64,000 bases of DNA from Dehalococcoidia bacterium. GTDB lineage: Bacteria > Chloroflexota > Dehalococcoidia > SM23-28-2 > RBG-16-64-32. Each line of letters begins with the position of its first letter. The first letter of the stretch is position 1. Under the pieces are notes generated by a model, which saw nothing but the letters and a program-made list of their open reading frames with translations, did not search any database and was not told the origin of the DNA. Shown in pieces: positions 1-8,500 of this stretch. Location of the stretch: assembly GCA_030690405.1 (NCBI GenBank), contig JAUYGU010000078.1, positions 1 to 64,000 on the forward strand, read 5' to 3'. The translations under genes were made by a program, and so were the position numbers.

Positions 1-32
1 GCTCCCCTCTCCGAACTAAACGTGCGCTGGCG

Positions 33-2342
33 TCAGAGCAGCCGGAGCTGTTCCGCCTCCGCTGACGTAGTCTCCTCCGCATCGCTGTCATCCCGGCCCG
101 CCGGCGGCGTGACGGCTGACGGCTCAGGGCCTGCGGACTCCTCATCCGCGGGCGAGGGCTCTGGGCTCGCGCCGTTGTCTGACGGCGTCCCCGGGGCCGC
201 CGATGCGAACAGCGGCAGCTCGACGAACTCCGTCAGGTCGGAGGGCTCCCGCTCTGGCATCGCCCAGGGCGCCGGCGCCGGCTCGGACTCGAACTCCTCC
301 GGGGCCAGGTCGTCCGGCCGGAGGGCTGCCTCCACCTCCTCCTCCGCGTGTCGCACCCCGGCGAAGAGGCCCTCCAGCGAGTCCTCGCTGGCCTCGACCC
401 GCTCCGTCAGGCTGCGGGCCAGGGACAGCAGCAGGTCTTCGCCCTCGTCGCCGTGGGCGGCCAGCCCCTCCTCCACCAGCTCGCCCTCCACGGCCAGGGA
501 GCTCTGGAGCTTCTTCGCCACCAGCGCCAGGGCCTGGGCCTGGAGGGTGCCGCAGTAGGCGAAGTAGACCACCTGCACCGGCAGGCGCTGGCCGATGCGC
601 CAGGAGCGGCGGCTGGCCTGGCGCATCGTGTAGACGCTGTACTCCACCTCGTACCAGAAAATGGTTGGGAAGTCGACCAGATCCAGCCCGGTCTGGACGA
701 GGCGAGGGTGGACGAGGAGCACGTCCAGCCCCTGCTTCACTCTGTGGGCCAGCCACTCCTCGCGCCGGTCGGCGGGGACGGTGTCCGACTTGAGGGTCGC
801 CACGCGGAGGCCGGCCCCGCTCAGGACCGACTCCAGCCGGGGCGAGATGTCTCGGCTGGCGGTGTGGGTGATGTAGACCAGCACCCGCCTGCCCTCTAGC
901 CGTTCCTTCTGCACCAACTCTAGGAGTGCTTGCTCCTTGGGGTAGAGGCGGTCCTCGGGCAGGGGTGGGACGGCGGCGATGACCTCATCGGTGCGGGGGT
1001 CGAGGACCGTCTCGCCCTTGGTACAGGCGTCGGGGTAGGCGAGGAGGCTCTGGAGGTAGGCGCCCAGCAGTCGCTTCGACCCCTGGGCCAGGGCCTGCAC
1101 CACCGCCGCGTGGAGGTTCCCCGCCAGTCGGTGATAGTACGCCGACTGCGACGCCTCTTGCTCGCCCTCTCCGCCCTCCATGCCGACCAGCCGCACCTCC
1201 TCCCGGTACTCCGGCAGGCCCGCCGCCACGTCGGCCAGGCGTAGGAAGGCGGTGTTGCCGATGAGGTGGAAGAGGACGGCGGGGGAGACACCGGGCTTCT
1301 CCACCACCCGCGTGCGATAGCCCCGTCGCCGGCTGACCCGCCCGTCCTCATAGGCCTCGTCGTCACCTCCCTTGCGGGTGATCCGCTCGACGATGCCGTA
1401 GCGGGCGACCCAGCGCTGCTCGTCCCGGTAGGCGAACTCCTCCCGCACGGCGGGGGAGAACCGCCAGAGCAGGTAGAAGAGGGTTGAGGCGTAGCCGCCC
1501 ATGAGGGTGCCGGTGAGGGTGAGGGTACGGCGGCAGGCCTCTGCCAGCGTTCCCGCCGCCAGCCCTTGGGCCGAGCCCCTGGCCTTGTACTCATGCTGTT
1601 CGTCGACCACGAGGAGGTCGAAGAAGCCGGGCATGTGCCGGGCCACGTAGTCGGCCAGAGGGAACCGTCGAGGCCCGGAGCGGTCGGCCTGCCAGAGGGG
1701 GCCGCTGCACTCCTGGCAGCAACGCTTCTTGCGGGCCAGCTCCTCCCGCTCCAGCGGGAGCCCCTCGTCGTCCATGATCGGGGCGAAGCAGGCCGGGCAG
1801 CAGAGGCGACGCACAGGCTCGCCGTCCTCGCTGCGAAGGAGATGACCGCCGTCGTCGATCGCGCGTCGTTCCACTACGGCAGGCGACCAGCGGTACGACA
1901 GCTTGGCCCGCTCCCGCGACAGTATGACGAAGAGGGGCCGGCCTCCAAGCAGGTGTAGCCGCTCCAGCTCACTGATGGTGCGGACGATGGCGGCCCCGGC
2001 ACCGGGCACGGTGGCCAGCACCTCCCGCTGCCACTTGCGCACGAGGTGGGGCGGGCAGAGGACGAGCACCCGCTGGAACCCGGCCAGGTAGGCGGCCGCC
2101 GCGGCGATGGTGGTCTTGCCGGTCCCCATCTCACCCACCAGGTTGGTGCCCCGATGGCGCTGGAGGGAGAGGGCCACGGCGCGGATGGCGTCGCCCTGGG
2201 CGCCCAGCGGCCGACGGCGGAGCCGCCGCAGGTCGAAGCCCCAGTCGTTGCGGTTGCGGGCCGAGTACAGCGGCGGGTAGGTGCGCAGGACGGCCTGAGT
2301 TATCGCGTCCTGGTACGTTTCAATGAACTGGGAGAGGTTCAT
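33..2342 (-). CDS. SNF2/DEAD-like helicase with internal zinc ribbon
   Basis: Superfamily 2 ATPase of about 769 residues, likely a DNA translocase in the element's DNA-processing set. Seen: Walker A GEMGTGKTTIA near residues 70-80, a DEQH Walker B (VVDEQHEY), a CxxC...CxxC zinc-ribbon insert just before Walker B, and a helicase motif VI RSWRIGQR towards the C-terminus. The C-terminal 100 residues are Asp/Glu/Pro-rich and low complexity. The reading frame is open to 2681, but I chose the ATG at 2342 because the helicase homology starts there and a longer start would run into the divergent gene at 2488. An ATG at 2396 is possible. The substrate is not evident. Confidence 0.8.
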   Translation of the reverse strand: MNLSQFIETYQDAITQAVLRTYPPLYSARNRNDWGFDLRRLRRRPLGAQGDAIRAVALSLQRHRGTNLVGEMGTGKTTIAAAAAYLAGFQRVLVLCPPHLVRKWQREVLATVPGAGAAIVRTISELERLHLLGGRPLFVILSRERAKLSYRWSPAVVERRAIDDGGHLLRSEDGEPVRRLCCPACFAPIMDDEGLPLEREELARKKRCCQECSGPLWQADRSGPRRFPLADYVARHMPGFFDLLVVDEQHEYKARGSAQGLAAGTLAEACRRTLTLTGTLMGGYASTLFYLLWRFSPAVREEFAYRDEQRWVARYGIVERITRKGGDDEAYEDGRVSRRRGYRTRVVEKPGVSPAVLFHLIGNTAFLRLADVAAGLPEYREEVRLVGMEGGEGEQEASQSAYYHRLAGNLHAAVVQALAQGSKRLLGAYLQSLLAYPDACTKGETVLDPRTDEVIAAVPPLPEDRLYPKEQALLELVQKERLEGRRVLVYITHTASRDISPRLESVLSGAGLRVATLKSDTVPADRREEWLAHRVKQGLDVLLVHPRLVQTGLDLVDFPTIFWYEVEYSVYTMRQASRRSWRIGQRLPVQVVYFAYCGTLQAQALALVAKKLQSSLAVEGELVEEGLAAHGDEGEDLLLSLARSLTERVEASEDSLEGLFAGVRHAEEEVEAALRPDDLAPEEFESEPAPAPWAMPEREPSDLTEFVELPLFASAAPGTPSDNGASPEPSPADEESAGPEPSAVTPPAGRDDSDAEETTSAEAEQLRLL

Positions 2343-2487
2343 GCGGAGGCGCTCCGAATCATGGTTGCTTCGTCCTTTCTCAACTTCGGCCGGCATGGCG
2401 CTTGACCAGTGGGCTGCGCGGCTTGTACCAGAGCGACAACCCGCTCGTGACGCACCGGGCTGTGGCAAGATTGGTTTAGGAAGCGCG

Positions 2488-3756
2488 ATGCCTAGGTTTG
2501 CCCTTGCAAGCTCGAAATGTAATACCGACCTCAAGCCGGTCGAAGGTGTGCTGAACCTGTGGTTCACCCTCGAGATAACAGGGCCACGGGACGGCTTGAC
2601 ATATCCCTTACTCGTAGACCTCATAGACCCGACTGGTGTCGCTAGGCGAGTCCCTGAGACATTCAACATCCCCTTCACCACGGGACGGTGGCTGCTCGAT
2701 GTAAAGGCCGAGGTCGAGAACGTCAGGCCAGGTAACTATGCTTTGAGGCTCACGATCGGAGGCGAGCAGCTGGACATTCCATTCAGCGTGGCGGGTGGGC
2801 CGACCATAAAGCGGATGGTGGTCAAGGCGAAGGTAGTAGATACCGGCGAGCTCCTTGCCCTGGTTCTGACCCCGGGCGGCCTCTACGGCGACGTCGGAAT
2901 GCTGTCCTTCCCGGATGTGCTCGGTCCCGAGCCGCTCTCGGAGCTAGAGATAGCACATCGATTCGTTGAACTCTACGCCGGGCATGATGAGGGCAGGGTA
3001 CTTAAGGATTGTAGGAAAGGTGACCCCTTCCCTGACGTTGTATCCATCGATGGCGCCTCAGGCATGCCAGTGACGCTAGAGCTGACTCAACTGGCATACG
3101 AAGGCTGGCAGACCACGCAATCACACGCCAGGAGGCTCAAGAGAGAGATCGAGTTGCTGCTGGCCTCCCACCGACCCGCGTTTCGCGACCGTGCGATGAT
3201 CATCTACTTCAACCGCGAGAACGGAAGGCCTCTCCTTCCCAATCCGCAATCGAACCGCGGCCAGGCCTTCCTGACCGAGCTAGATGCAGCGCTTTCCGGA
3301 GCAGGGTTTTGGGAAGTGCATGATACTCCGCCGGACGACTCGGGTAAGTCTCTCCGTTTGGAAAGACTGAATGCAAGCGCGACCCTGTCTGCCTTTCACC
3401 GCTACGTCTCCAAACTGGAACTTGGGCCCAACATCTCAACGGACCCGAGGTTAACATCCCCCGACGATCCACTGGTCCTCTTGCACAGCGAGAGGGTAAT
3501 CAAAGGGGGCGAATTCTCACGCTTGGTTAAGCGGGCCGTCGACAGGAAGCTGAAGAAGGGGACGGCCTACACCGCAGACATCCTCTTGATTCATAATGCC
3601 GTTGACCCTCACGTCCTGACGGCCGCTGAGGACGACGACGTCATCGACTTGGCAAGGCAGGCGGTTGCCGAAACTGAAGTCGCCGAAAGGTTCAGTGAGG
3701 TCTGGCTCATCGACATTTGGGAGAAGTCGATTTTCAAGCTGGACGACGCCCACTAG
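2488..3756 (+). CDS. Unknown protein, possible PD-(D/E)XK-like domain
   Basis: I do not recognise this 422-residue protein. The first 110 residues look like an all-beta sandwich. The middle holds FPDVVSID followed by VTLELTQL, which resembles the PD...ExT pattern of PD-(D/E)XK nucleases, but this is inference only. The start at 2488 follows AGGAAG at a good distance; the frame is open upstream to 2323 but that part overlaps the divergent helicase gene. Base composition is visibly less GC-rich than the neighbours, which suggests separate acquisition. It could be a defence effector, but nothing here proves that. Confidence 0.6.
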   Translation: MPRFALASSKCNTDLKPVEGVLNLWFTLEITGPRDGLTYPLLVDLIDPTGVARRVPETFNIPFTTGRWLLDVKAEVENVRPGNYALRLTIGGEQLDIPFSVAGGPTIKRMVVKAKVVDTGELLALVLTPGGLYGDVGMLSFPDVLGPEPLSELEIAHRFVELYAGHDEGRVLKDCRKGDPFPDVVSIDGASGMPVTLELTQLAYEGWQTTQSHARRLKREIELLLASHRPAFRDRAMIIYFNRENGRPLLPNPQSNRGQAFLTELDAALSGAGFWEVHDTPPDDSGKSLRLERLNASATLSAFHRYVSKLELGPNISTDPRLTSPDDPLVLLHSERVIKGGEFSRLVKRAVDRKLKKGTAYTADILLIHNAVDPHVLTAAEDDDVIDLARQAVAETEVAERFSEVWLIDIWEKSIFKLDDAH

Positions 3757-3838
3757 GGTCGCCTAGGCCGCCCGTATCGCTCGGCATGGCCCGGAACGGA
3801 GGCGATGCAGTTGACGGCGCCTCGAACTAGGCGCGCCG

Positions 3839-4885
3839 TCAGTGCTCAATCACCTCGAACCGGCCCGTGCGCATGTCCAGAGCGACCACCGAGGTGCGCA
3901 GGACCTCCCGCTCAACCTCCACCTCGGGGTCGCCCGACTCCACCGGGACCATCTCCTTGTAGGTGCGGCCCTTCACCAGGATGCGCCCGGACGGGCGCCC
4001 GTCTGGGCGGCGGCCGTCGGCCTCCAGGAGGATGTTGTTCAGGAAGCCTGCGGCGATGAGCACCGCCAGGTGGCCGCGGCGCAGGGGCATGAGGGGCCGC
4101 ACCGGTCGCTCCTCGGCCGGCCAGAGCCGCTCGGCCAGGGCGGGGCTCGCCCAGAGGCCGGACTGCCGCGCCTGCTGGGCCGCCACCTCCGGGTCGAAGA
4201 ACTGGGAGGCGAAGAGCACCGGCGCCGCCGGCAGAGCGGGCAGGTCGTACAGCGGCTCCGCCGAGCCCGGCGGCGGCAGCTCCGGCAGGGGCTCCGCGGC
4301 CCAGGCCTCGATCTGCTCCCTCCACTGGCCCTCCCCCACCGCGCCGTCCCGCTTCACCGCCAGCAGCACGACCTGGCCGAAGCCGGCGAACTCCGGGTCG
4401 GGGAAGCGGTAGCAGGCGAGCCGCGTGTAGTGGCCGGCGAGGTAGCGAGCCGACAGTGCCAGCCGTTTCTGCGGCACGATGAAGACGAGGAGCCCGCCGG
4501 GGCACAGGGCGCGGGTCAAGCCGGCCAGGAAGGCGTGCTCCAGCCGCTTCGCCTCGTCGTCGTGGTCGTAGGGCGGGTTGAGCCAGAGGCAGGAGAAGGC
4601 CCCGTGGGCCAGCCGCACGGCGAAGGCGCTGGCGCAGAGGGCGTGGTCCAGGACGGCCTGGGCTTCCTCGTAGCGGTCGCGGGCGAGCTCGATGCCGTAG
4701 GTCTCCCCGCCCACCGCATCGGCGAGCTGGCGCAGGGCGGCGCCCGTGCCGCAGCAGGGGTCGAGCAGGCGCACGGCCTGTCGGGTCGTTGGGCGGGCGG
4801 GCCGGATCAGGGCCGCGACGCGTTTCACCACCGACGGCGGGGTCGGGTAGTACCCGGCCTTGGCGACGGCTTCGAGCCGACTCAT
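3839..4885 (-). CDS. Class I SAM-dependent DNA methyltransferase (DUF6094-like)
   Basis: Probable N6-adenine or N4-cytosine DNA methyltransferase, 348 residues. Seen: SAM-binding motif I DPCCGTG at residues 42-48 and catalytic NPPYD at 103-107, spaced as in gamma-type enzymes. The C-terminal half has no visible target-recognition repeat. Its ATG overlaps the stop of a 23-codon upstream ORF (ATGA), so translation is probably coupled. A palindromic run coding RPDGRPSGR lies near the C-terminus and matches a second copy at 12.4 kb. It may protect the element from restriction or act as a solitary methylase; no partner nuclease is fused, although a nuclease-like gene lies just upstream. Confidence 0.8.
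   Translation of the reverse strand: MSRLEAVAKAGYYPTPPSVVKRVAALIRPARPTTRQAVRLLDPCCGTGAALRQLADAVGGETYGIELARDRYEEAQAVLDHALCASAFAVRLAHGAFSCLWLNPPYDHDDEAKRLEHAFLAGLTRALCPGGLLVFIVPQKRLALSARYLAGHYTRLACYRFPDPEFAGFGQVVLLAVKRDGAVGEGQWREQIEAWAAEPLPELPPPGSAEPLYDLPALPAAPVLFASQFFDPEVAAQQARQSGLWASPALAERLWPAEERPVRPLMPLRRGHLAVLIAAGFLNNILLEADGRRPDGRPSGRILVKGRTYKEMVPVESGDPEVEVEREVLRTSVVALDMRTGRFEVIEH
3983..4011 (+). repeat. Palindromic repeat, copy 1 (methyltransferase gene)
   Basis: CGCCCGGACGGGCG then CCGTCTGG, nearly identical over about 30 bp to the minus strand of 12430-12461. It lies in frame in the methyltransferase gene. Confidence 0.5.
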
Positions 4886-4953
4886 ATGTTTTTGCTCCTT
4901 GGATTAACTTGAACGTAAATCCGGCGATGCCCTTCGCCTGTGGTGTGGTTCAT
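4882..4953 (-). CDS. 23-residue leader ORF before the methyltransferase
   Basis: A short ORF (MNHTTGEGHRRIYVQVNPRS...) starts 4 nt after an AAAGGAG-type ribosome site region and ends with a TGA overlapping the methyltransferase ATG. The strong ribosome site and the ATGA overlap argue that it is translated and couples translation to the methyltransferase. It has no membrane segment or known motif. It lies directly after one of four similar structured leaders in this window. It could be a regulatory leader peptide or a true microprotein. Confidence 0.45.
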   Translation of the reverse strand: MNHTTGEGHRRIYVQVNPRSKNI

Positions 4954-5015
4954 GACAGTCACTCCTTTCTGAACATGAAGAAAGGACGCCGCCAAGATTG
5001 GAGGCGCCCTCTTGG
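4954..5015 (-). promoter_or_regulatory. Structured leader with SD-sequestering hairpin (copy B)
   Basis: On the minus strand a GC-rich hairpin (arms GGGCGCC and GGCGTCC) is followed directly by CCTTTCT...AGAAAGG, which pairs the Shine-Dalgarno AGAAAGGAG of the short ORF starting at 4953. There is no U-tract, so it is not an intrinsic terminator. The same arrangement occurs before the genes starting at 6508, 14694 and 20505. Confidence 0.5.
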
Positions 5016-5125
5016 GCATTGGACCGACGGTCCGGGGTGTTGAGTGCTAGGTGTACTCTACGTTTCGCCTGCGGTTCGTTGCTGACGTCCTCCCAAGTCG
5101 GTTCCGCCGAGATGCGATTTCTTGG

Positions 5126-5869
5126 TCAGGTATCAAGGAAATCCCATTCGTCCCCGAGTATCCACCGCAGAGCAGAGAGCTTGCCGTTCCACATGCCCCA
5201 CTCGAAGTCGTCCTTCACCGGCCTAATCTCTCCGGGAGGGTAACTCGCCCTCACTCTTTCAGCGGCCTCCGTGGCGAGCTGAACGGTGCCCGGTGGGGTC
5301 TCTTGGTCTTCTCCTGCCTCGACTCGCGCCATGAATACTAAGTGCCGCTCATGCCATACACGGTCGAAGAACTCCTGCTCAGCAGCTAGAATCTCGGCCT
5401 GAGTACGCACCCCTCCAACCATGAAGCGCTCCAAGAACTCGCGTTTGTCGCGGGTCAGGCGGTTGAGTTGCGGACGTTCCCAGTACTTGATCCTGAAGGG
5501 TGGACGATTGTTCAGCTCGTAGTCACGTAAGTAGTCTTTGGCCGGGTTCGAGAGGAAGTTAGATGCTATTACGAGGGCGGTGTGCGGACGCTCGGCACTA
5601 GCCCAGGAGAGCAGTCCTTGCAGCTTCTCTGGAGGAACTCCTCGCTGCTGATGCTTGCAGTCGACGAACCATGTCTCTAGATGCTTGCTCCCATCAATGT
5701 CCATTCGTTCCCATTGGGCGACGATGTCGCGACCGCCGTCTGCTGGGCTTGAATCGAGGCCAGTGCCCTTACGCCAGTCAACGTTAGCGAAGCCTAGTTC
5801 GTGCAGGAGCTCAAAGCAAAACTCCTCGAAATCGGTCGCGTCTAGGCCGTCCAGTTCGAGGTGCCTCAC
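5126..5869 (-). CDS. Mrr-like restriction endonuclease-fold protein
   Basis: A 247-residue protein with the N-terminal signature of Mrr_cat-type nucleases: a helix with DFEEFCFELL, then LGFANVDW, DGGRD at residues 44-48 and VDCKH at 69-73 (the D...(E/Q)xK core). It probably cleaves modified or foreign DNA, or acts as a type IV-like enzyme. The remaining 150 residues are unassigned. The start is GTG at 5869 without a clear ribosome site, so the true start is uncertain. It lies between an unknown gene and the methyltransferase, which fits a restriction-type neighbourhood but not necessarily a matched pair. Confidence 0.65.
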   Translation of the reverse strand: MRHLELDGLDATDFEEFCFELLHELGFANVDWRKGTGLDSSPADGGRDIVAQWERMDIDGSKHLETWFVDCKHQQRGVPPEKLQGLLSWASAERPHTALVIASNFLSNPAKDYLRDYELNNRPPFRIKYWERPQLNRLTRDKREFLERFMVGGVRTQAEILAAEQEFFDRVWHERHLVFMARVEAGEDQETPPGTVQLATEAAERVRASYPPGEIRPVKDDFEWGMWNGKLSALRWILGDEWDFLDT

Positions 5870-5926
5870 TTCGTCGGCAATTATACGCCCTGGGTCAGAC
5901 TCGCAGACGCGGCTCTAGGTTCCGCG

Positions 5927-6508
5927 TCAGGCGGCCTCCGCCAGGTCTTCCTCGGCCGGCACCGACAGCGCGCGACGTCGCACCGCATCGCTGATGTCGT
6001 CCTGTAGCGACAACGGGTCGGGCCGGCAGCGGTAGGCGTGAACGCCGACCGATTCCAGCGCGTCGACCTCGCCCGCATTCAGGCCCCGCTCCCAGAGCCA
6101 GGCCGCCCAGGAGGGGTGCAGGGGCATATCCAGCCGGCGGTTGAGGAAGCGGTAGTGGAGGGCCGGCGCCTCGTCCTCGCTGCGGGCGAGGAGCAGGAAG
6201 TCGCGCCGGTCGCAGACGTAGGCCGCCAACTCCGGCACCAGCAGGCCGTGGTAGGCGGCGCCGGAGGGCAGGCGGGCGGAGTAGAAGCGCCACGTGCCAC
6301 ACGCCTCGGCGGCCAGCCAGCAGGGCGAGCCGCCGCCCAGCTCGTCTTCGCTGAGGTAGGCGGTCTCGCCCTTGACCAGGCGGGCCCAGTGGGCGCGCAC
6401 GCTCTGCTGGTTTCCCAGCAGCGAGAGGAACCAGACCTGGCCCCCGTCTTGGGCGCAAGCGTCCACGGTGGCCGTGAAGCCTGCGGCACGAATGGTAACC
6501 AGTTGCAT
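5927..6508 (-). CDS. Unknown 193-residue protein
   Basis: I do not recognise a family. The N-terminal half is rich in beta-strand-like residues and aromatic/Cys positions (WLAAEACGTWRFYSARLP); the C-terminal half has Arg/Asp-rich helices. There is no signal peptide or membrane segment. The ATG at 6508 follows GGAAAGGAG at ideal spacing and is preceded by a structured leader (copy A). It could be translated with the downstream nuclease gene, although about 57 bp separate them. Confidence 0.6.
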   Translation of the reverse strand: MQLVTIRAAGFTATVDACAQDGGQVWFLSLLGNQQSVRAHWARLVKGETAYLSEDELGGGSPCWLAAEACGTWRFYSARLPSGAAYHGLLVPELAAYVCDRRDFLLLARSEDEAPALHYRFLNRRLDMPLHPSWAAWLWERGLNAGEVDALESVGVHAYRCRPDPLSLQDDISDAVRRRALSVPAEEDLAEAA

Positions 6509-6570
6509 GAGGTAGCTCCTTTCCAGGAATAGGGAAGGCGCCCATCGATGTCGGTGAGCGCCCTTTTCTC
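6509..6570 (-). promoter_or_regulatory. Structured leader (copy A)
   Basis: Minus-strand hairpin between AAGGGCGCTC and GGGCGCCTT (6535-6567), whose 3' arm runs into CCTTCC, which can pair with GGAAAGG at the ribosome site of the gene starting at 6508. The two pairings compete, as expected for a translational switch. No poly-U follows. Confidence 0.45.
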
Positions 6571-6619
6571 TGCGGGCCGTCGTTATGGGGGTCTGCGGAA
6601 GCCTAGCTCGCGTTCTGAA

Positions 6620-6806
6620 TAGCAGGAGCCCCTGTGGCTCGAACCTCGGGGCTCATCTGGTCCTGGCGGTGCAGGAGCGGCGGGTGCTCAGGCTCCGTGT
6701 CCTTCGGTCATGTCTTTTGCTGCTGTGGTCACCCCCTCAGATCTGCGGCACCGGACTCAGGACGCCGGATGCGAACGAGGCCCGGCTCGTCAACTTTGAT
6801 CTTCAC
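6620..6806 (-). pseudogene. Decayed DUF5615-type PIN-like toxin
   Basis: A GTG overlapping the stop of the DUF433 gene (GTGA) opens a frame beginning VKIKVDE, the typical start of DUF5615 toxins, but it stops after 25 codons. A further stretch in another frame (LLHRQDQMSPEVRATGAP) resembles the middle of such proteins weakly. I read this as a frameshifted, shortened toxin left beside its antitoxin. The left boundary is approximate. Confidence 0.4.
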
Positions 6807-7039
6807 TGACCGGATGCCTTCAGCGGCAGCACCCCCTCGCGAGCGAGGACGGCGCCGTAGGCCGCAGCCGCCCGAACGCCTTCAGCGGTCAAGGTGGGGT
6901 ACTCAGCCAGGATTTCCTGCTCCGACATCCCGGCTGCCAGACAGTCGAGGATGCCGCTCACCATAATTCGCGTGCCCTTGATGCAAGCCTGGCCGTGGCA
7001 GATTTCGGGGTCGATGCTGATCAGGTCGAGCGCGCTCAT
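6803..7039 (-). CDS. DUF433 family antitoxin
   Basis: A 78-residue protein with the DUF433 pattern: ISIDPEICHGQACIKGTRI, then a helical region with GMSEQEILAEYPTLT. Members are putative VapB45-like antitoxins that neutralise DUF5615 toxins. Its stop overlaps the start of a broken DUF5615-like frame, so the module looks inactive on the toxin side. Its ATG overlaps the stop of the 51-residue ORF upstream (ATGA), which suggests cotranslation. Confidence 0.8.
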   Translation of the reverse strand: MSALDLISIDPEICHGQACIKGTRIMVSGILDCLAAGMSEQEILAEYPTLTAEGVRAAAAYGAVLAREGVLPLKASGQ

Positions 7040-7191
7040 CGTCCCTCTCCTCCTACCGCAGCGGGTACCCGCATCTGGGGATGACCGCCCGCGCGGTCAC
7101 GTGACCTCGGGAGCGCCGGTGCGTCCGGCCGGTTGTCCCTTCGGGCCTTGCCCTCTTCGATCCGCTGGATTTCCCGTTCGATATCGTTCAT
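7036..7191 (-). CDS. Small hypothetical protein, 51 residues
   Basis: An ORF starting MNDIEREIQRIEEGKARR follows GGAGG at good spacing and ends overlapping the DUF433 ATG. The first 20 residues would form a charged amphipathic helix; the rest is Pro/Arg/Gly-rich. I do not recognise it. The ribosome site and overlap support translation; it could be a helical antitoxin-like or regulatory peptide. Confidence 0.4.
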   Translation of the reverse strand: MNDIEREIQRIEEGKARRDNRPDAPALPRSRDRAGGHPQMRVPAAVGGEGR

Positions 7192-7244
7192 GTCGGCCTC
7201 CGGTCTCACGTGGCGTGCTACCCGAGAGGCACTCTCTCGGAGCG

Positions 7245-7655
7245 TCACTCCACGAGAGGCACGCCGGCTCGCTCTGCGGCGACGCGAAGGGCATCGTCCT
7301 GGGTTGCCAGCGGCAGCCCCTCCCGCATCGCCAGCTCCAGGTAGGCCGCGTCGTAGGCGCTCAGCCCGTGCACGCGGGCCAGGTCGAGGACCGGGCCCAG
7401 CGCCTGATCTAGCGTCAGGTCGCTCCACTCGATGGGGAGATCTGCGAGAACTCCGTAGACCTGGGCCACGTCCGCCGCGGTGAAGCGCCCCCGCCGGTCC
7501 GCGACGAGCAGGCCGTTGGCTACTTCCAGCATCCAGACGGCCGGCACGAGCGCCGGGTCGTCTTCCAGACGGCGGAGCACCCGGTGGGCGTAGGCGTTCC
7601 GCTCGTCGCGGAACGACCAGGCCAGGGCAACCGAGGCATCGAGAACGAACGGCAT
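7245..7655 (-). CDS. vapC: VapC-type PIN-domain ribonuclease toxin
   Basis: Toxin of a type II module, 136 residues, predicted to cleave RNA with Mg2+. Seen: the PIN acidic residues in FVLDASVALAW (Asp near residue 6), an E in WMLEVANGLL, and the C-terminal SAYDAAYLELA plus LATQDDAL. All four acidic positions appear intact. Its ATG overlaps the antitoxin stop (TGATG), so it is cotranscribed and translationally coupled to the Phd-like antitoxin upstream. Confidence 0.88.
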   Translation of the reverse strand: MPFVLDASVALAWSFRDERNAYAHRVLRRLEDDPALVPAVWMLEVANGLLVADRRGRFTAADVAQVYGVLADLPIEWSDLTLDQALGPVLDLARVHGLSAYDAAYLELAMREGLPLATQDDALRVAAERAGVPLVE

Positions 7656-7894
7656 CAGTGACGCCGCCCTTCCTCAATAAGCTCGCGGATGGTGAGGTCG
7701 CCGAGGGTGTGGCCCTGGCGGAACGCCTCTATCGCCTCGATGGCTTCCCGGACGCTTCGCCGTCGACCACCGACAGGCACCAGCCGCGCCACCGGCCGCC
7801 CGTGGCGGGTGATGGTGATACTCTCGCCCCGCGCCACCTCGTCCAGGAGCCGGGGGAGATGAGTCTTGGCCTCGTAGACTCCGATCTGCTTCAT
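7655..7894 (-). CDS. vapB: Phd/YefM-type antitoxin
   Basis: A 79-residue antitoxin. The N-terminal MKQIGVYEAKTHLPRLLDEV and ITRHGRPVARLVP form the Phd/YefM dimerisation and DNA-binding fold; the C-terminal RQGHTLGDLTIRELIEEGR is the toxin-wrapping tail. It is the first gene of a two-gene operon and, as is known for the family, probably represses its own promoter in the 7895-7940 region, which is visibly AT-richer than its surroundings. Confidence 0.88.
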   Translation of the reverse strand: MKQIGVYEAKTHLPRLLDEVARGESITITRHGRPVARLVPVGGRRRSVREAIEAIEAFRQGHTLGDLTIRELIEEGRRH

Positions 7895-7975
7895 GGCGCA
7901 CCTCGATTCTGGTCTATGCTAGTCTAAAACATTATACGGTACGTGGTCGGCGTCCGACAACTGCCCGTCGCGCCG

Positions 7976-8500
7976 TCAGAAGACGCCCTGCTCCTTAAGG
8001 CTGACGAACCGCCCGTCCCCGATGATCACGTGGTCCAGGAGGTCGATGCTGAGGAGCTGGGCGGCCTGGGCAGCGTCCTTGGTGAGCTTCACGTCCTCCG
8101 GAGAAGCCGATGGGTCACCGCTGGGGTGATTGTGGACCAGGATGACGTTGGGGGCGTTGGCCACGATGGCGTCGCGGAACAGCTCCGCCATGCGCGCCAC
8201 CGCCGTGTTGACGCTGCCCTGGTAGACCAGGACCACGTCCAGCACCCGGTTGCGCGTATCCAGGAGGATGACACGCAGCTGCTCCTGGGCCAGCGGCTCC
8301 ATCTCCGGAGCCAGCAGGTCGGCGATGTCCTGGGGACAGCGCACCTGCCGACCGTTCGGCCCACCGCGGTCCGCGGAGCGATAGCTCGGCCGTAGCTCGG
8401 ACAGGAGGCGCAGGTTCTCGCGCACGAGCTGGAGAACGGCTGCGTCCTCGGGCGCCAGGAAGGTGATCTGGCCGTCCGAGTTATGCCGCTTGGGAGCCAT
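7976..8500 (-). CDS. radC: RadC-like JAB-domain protein
   Basis: A 174-residue RadC/JAMM-fold protein common on mobile elements; despite its name its biochemical role is unsettled. Seen: HNHPSGDP at residues 123-130 followed by SPED at 133-136, which is the complete metal-binding JAMM set. The usual N-terminal helix-hairpin-helix is missing or reduced. I chose the ATG at 8500 (GGAG upstream); the frame is open to 8524. It overlaps the end of the previous gene by 20 bp and belongs to the Rad52/primase/UvrD operon. Confidence 0.85.
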   Translation of the reverse strand: MAPKRHNSDGQITFLAPEDAAVLQLVRENLRLLSELRPSYRSADRGGPNGRQVRCPQDIADLLAPEMEPLAQEQLRVILLDTRNRVLDVVLVYQGSVNTAVARMAELFRDAIVANAPNVILVHNHPSGDPSASPEDVKLTKDAAQAAQLLSIDLLDHVIIGDGRFVSLKEQGVF

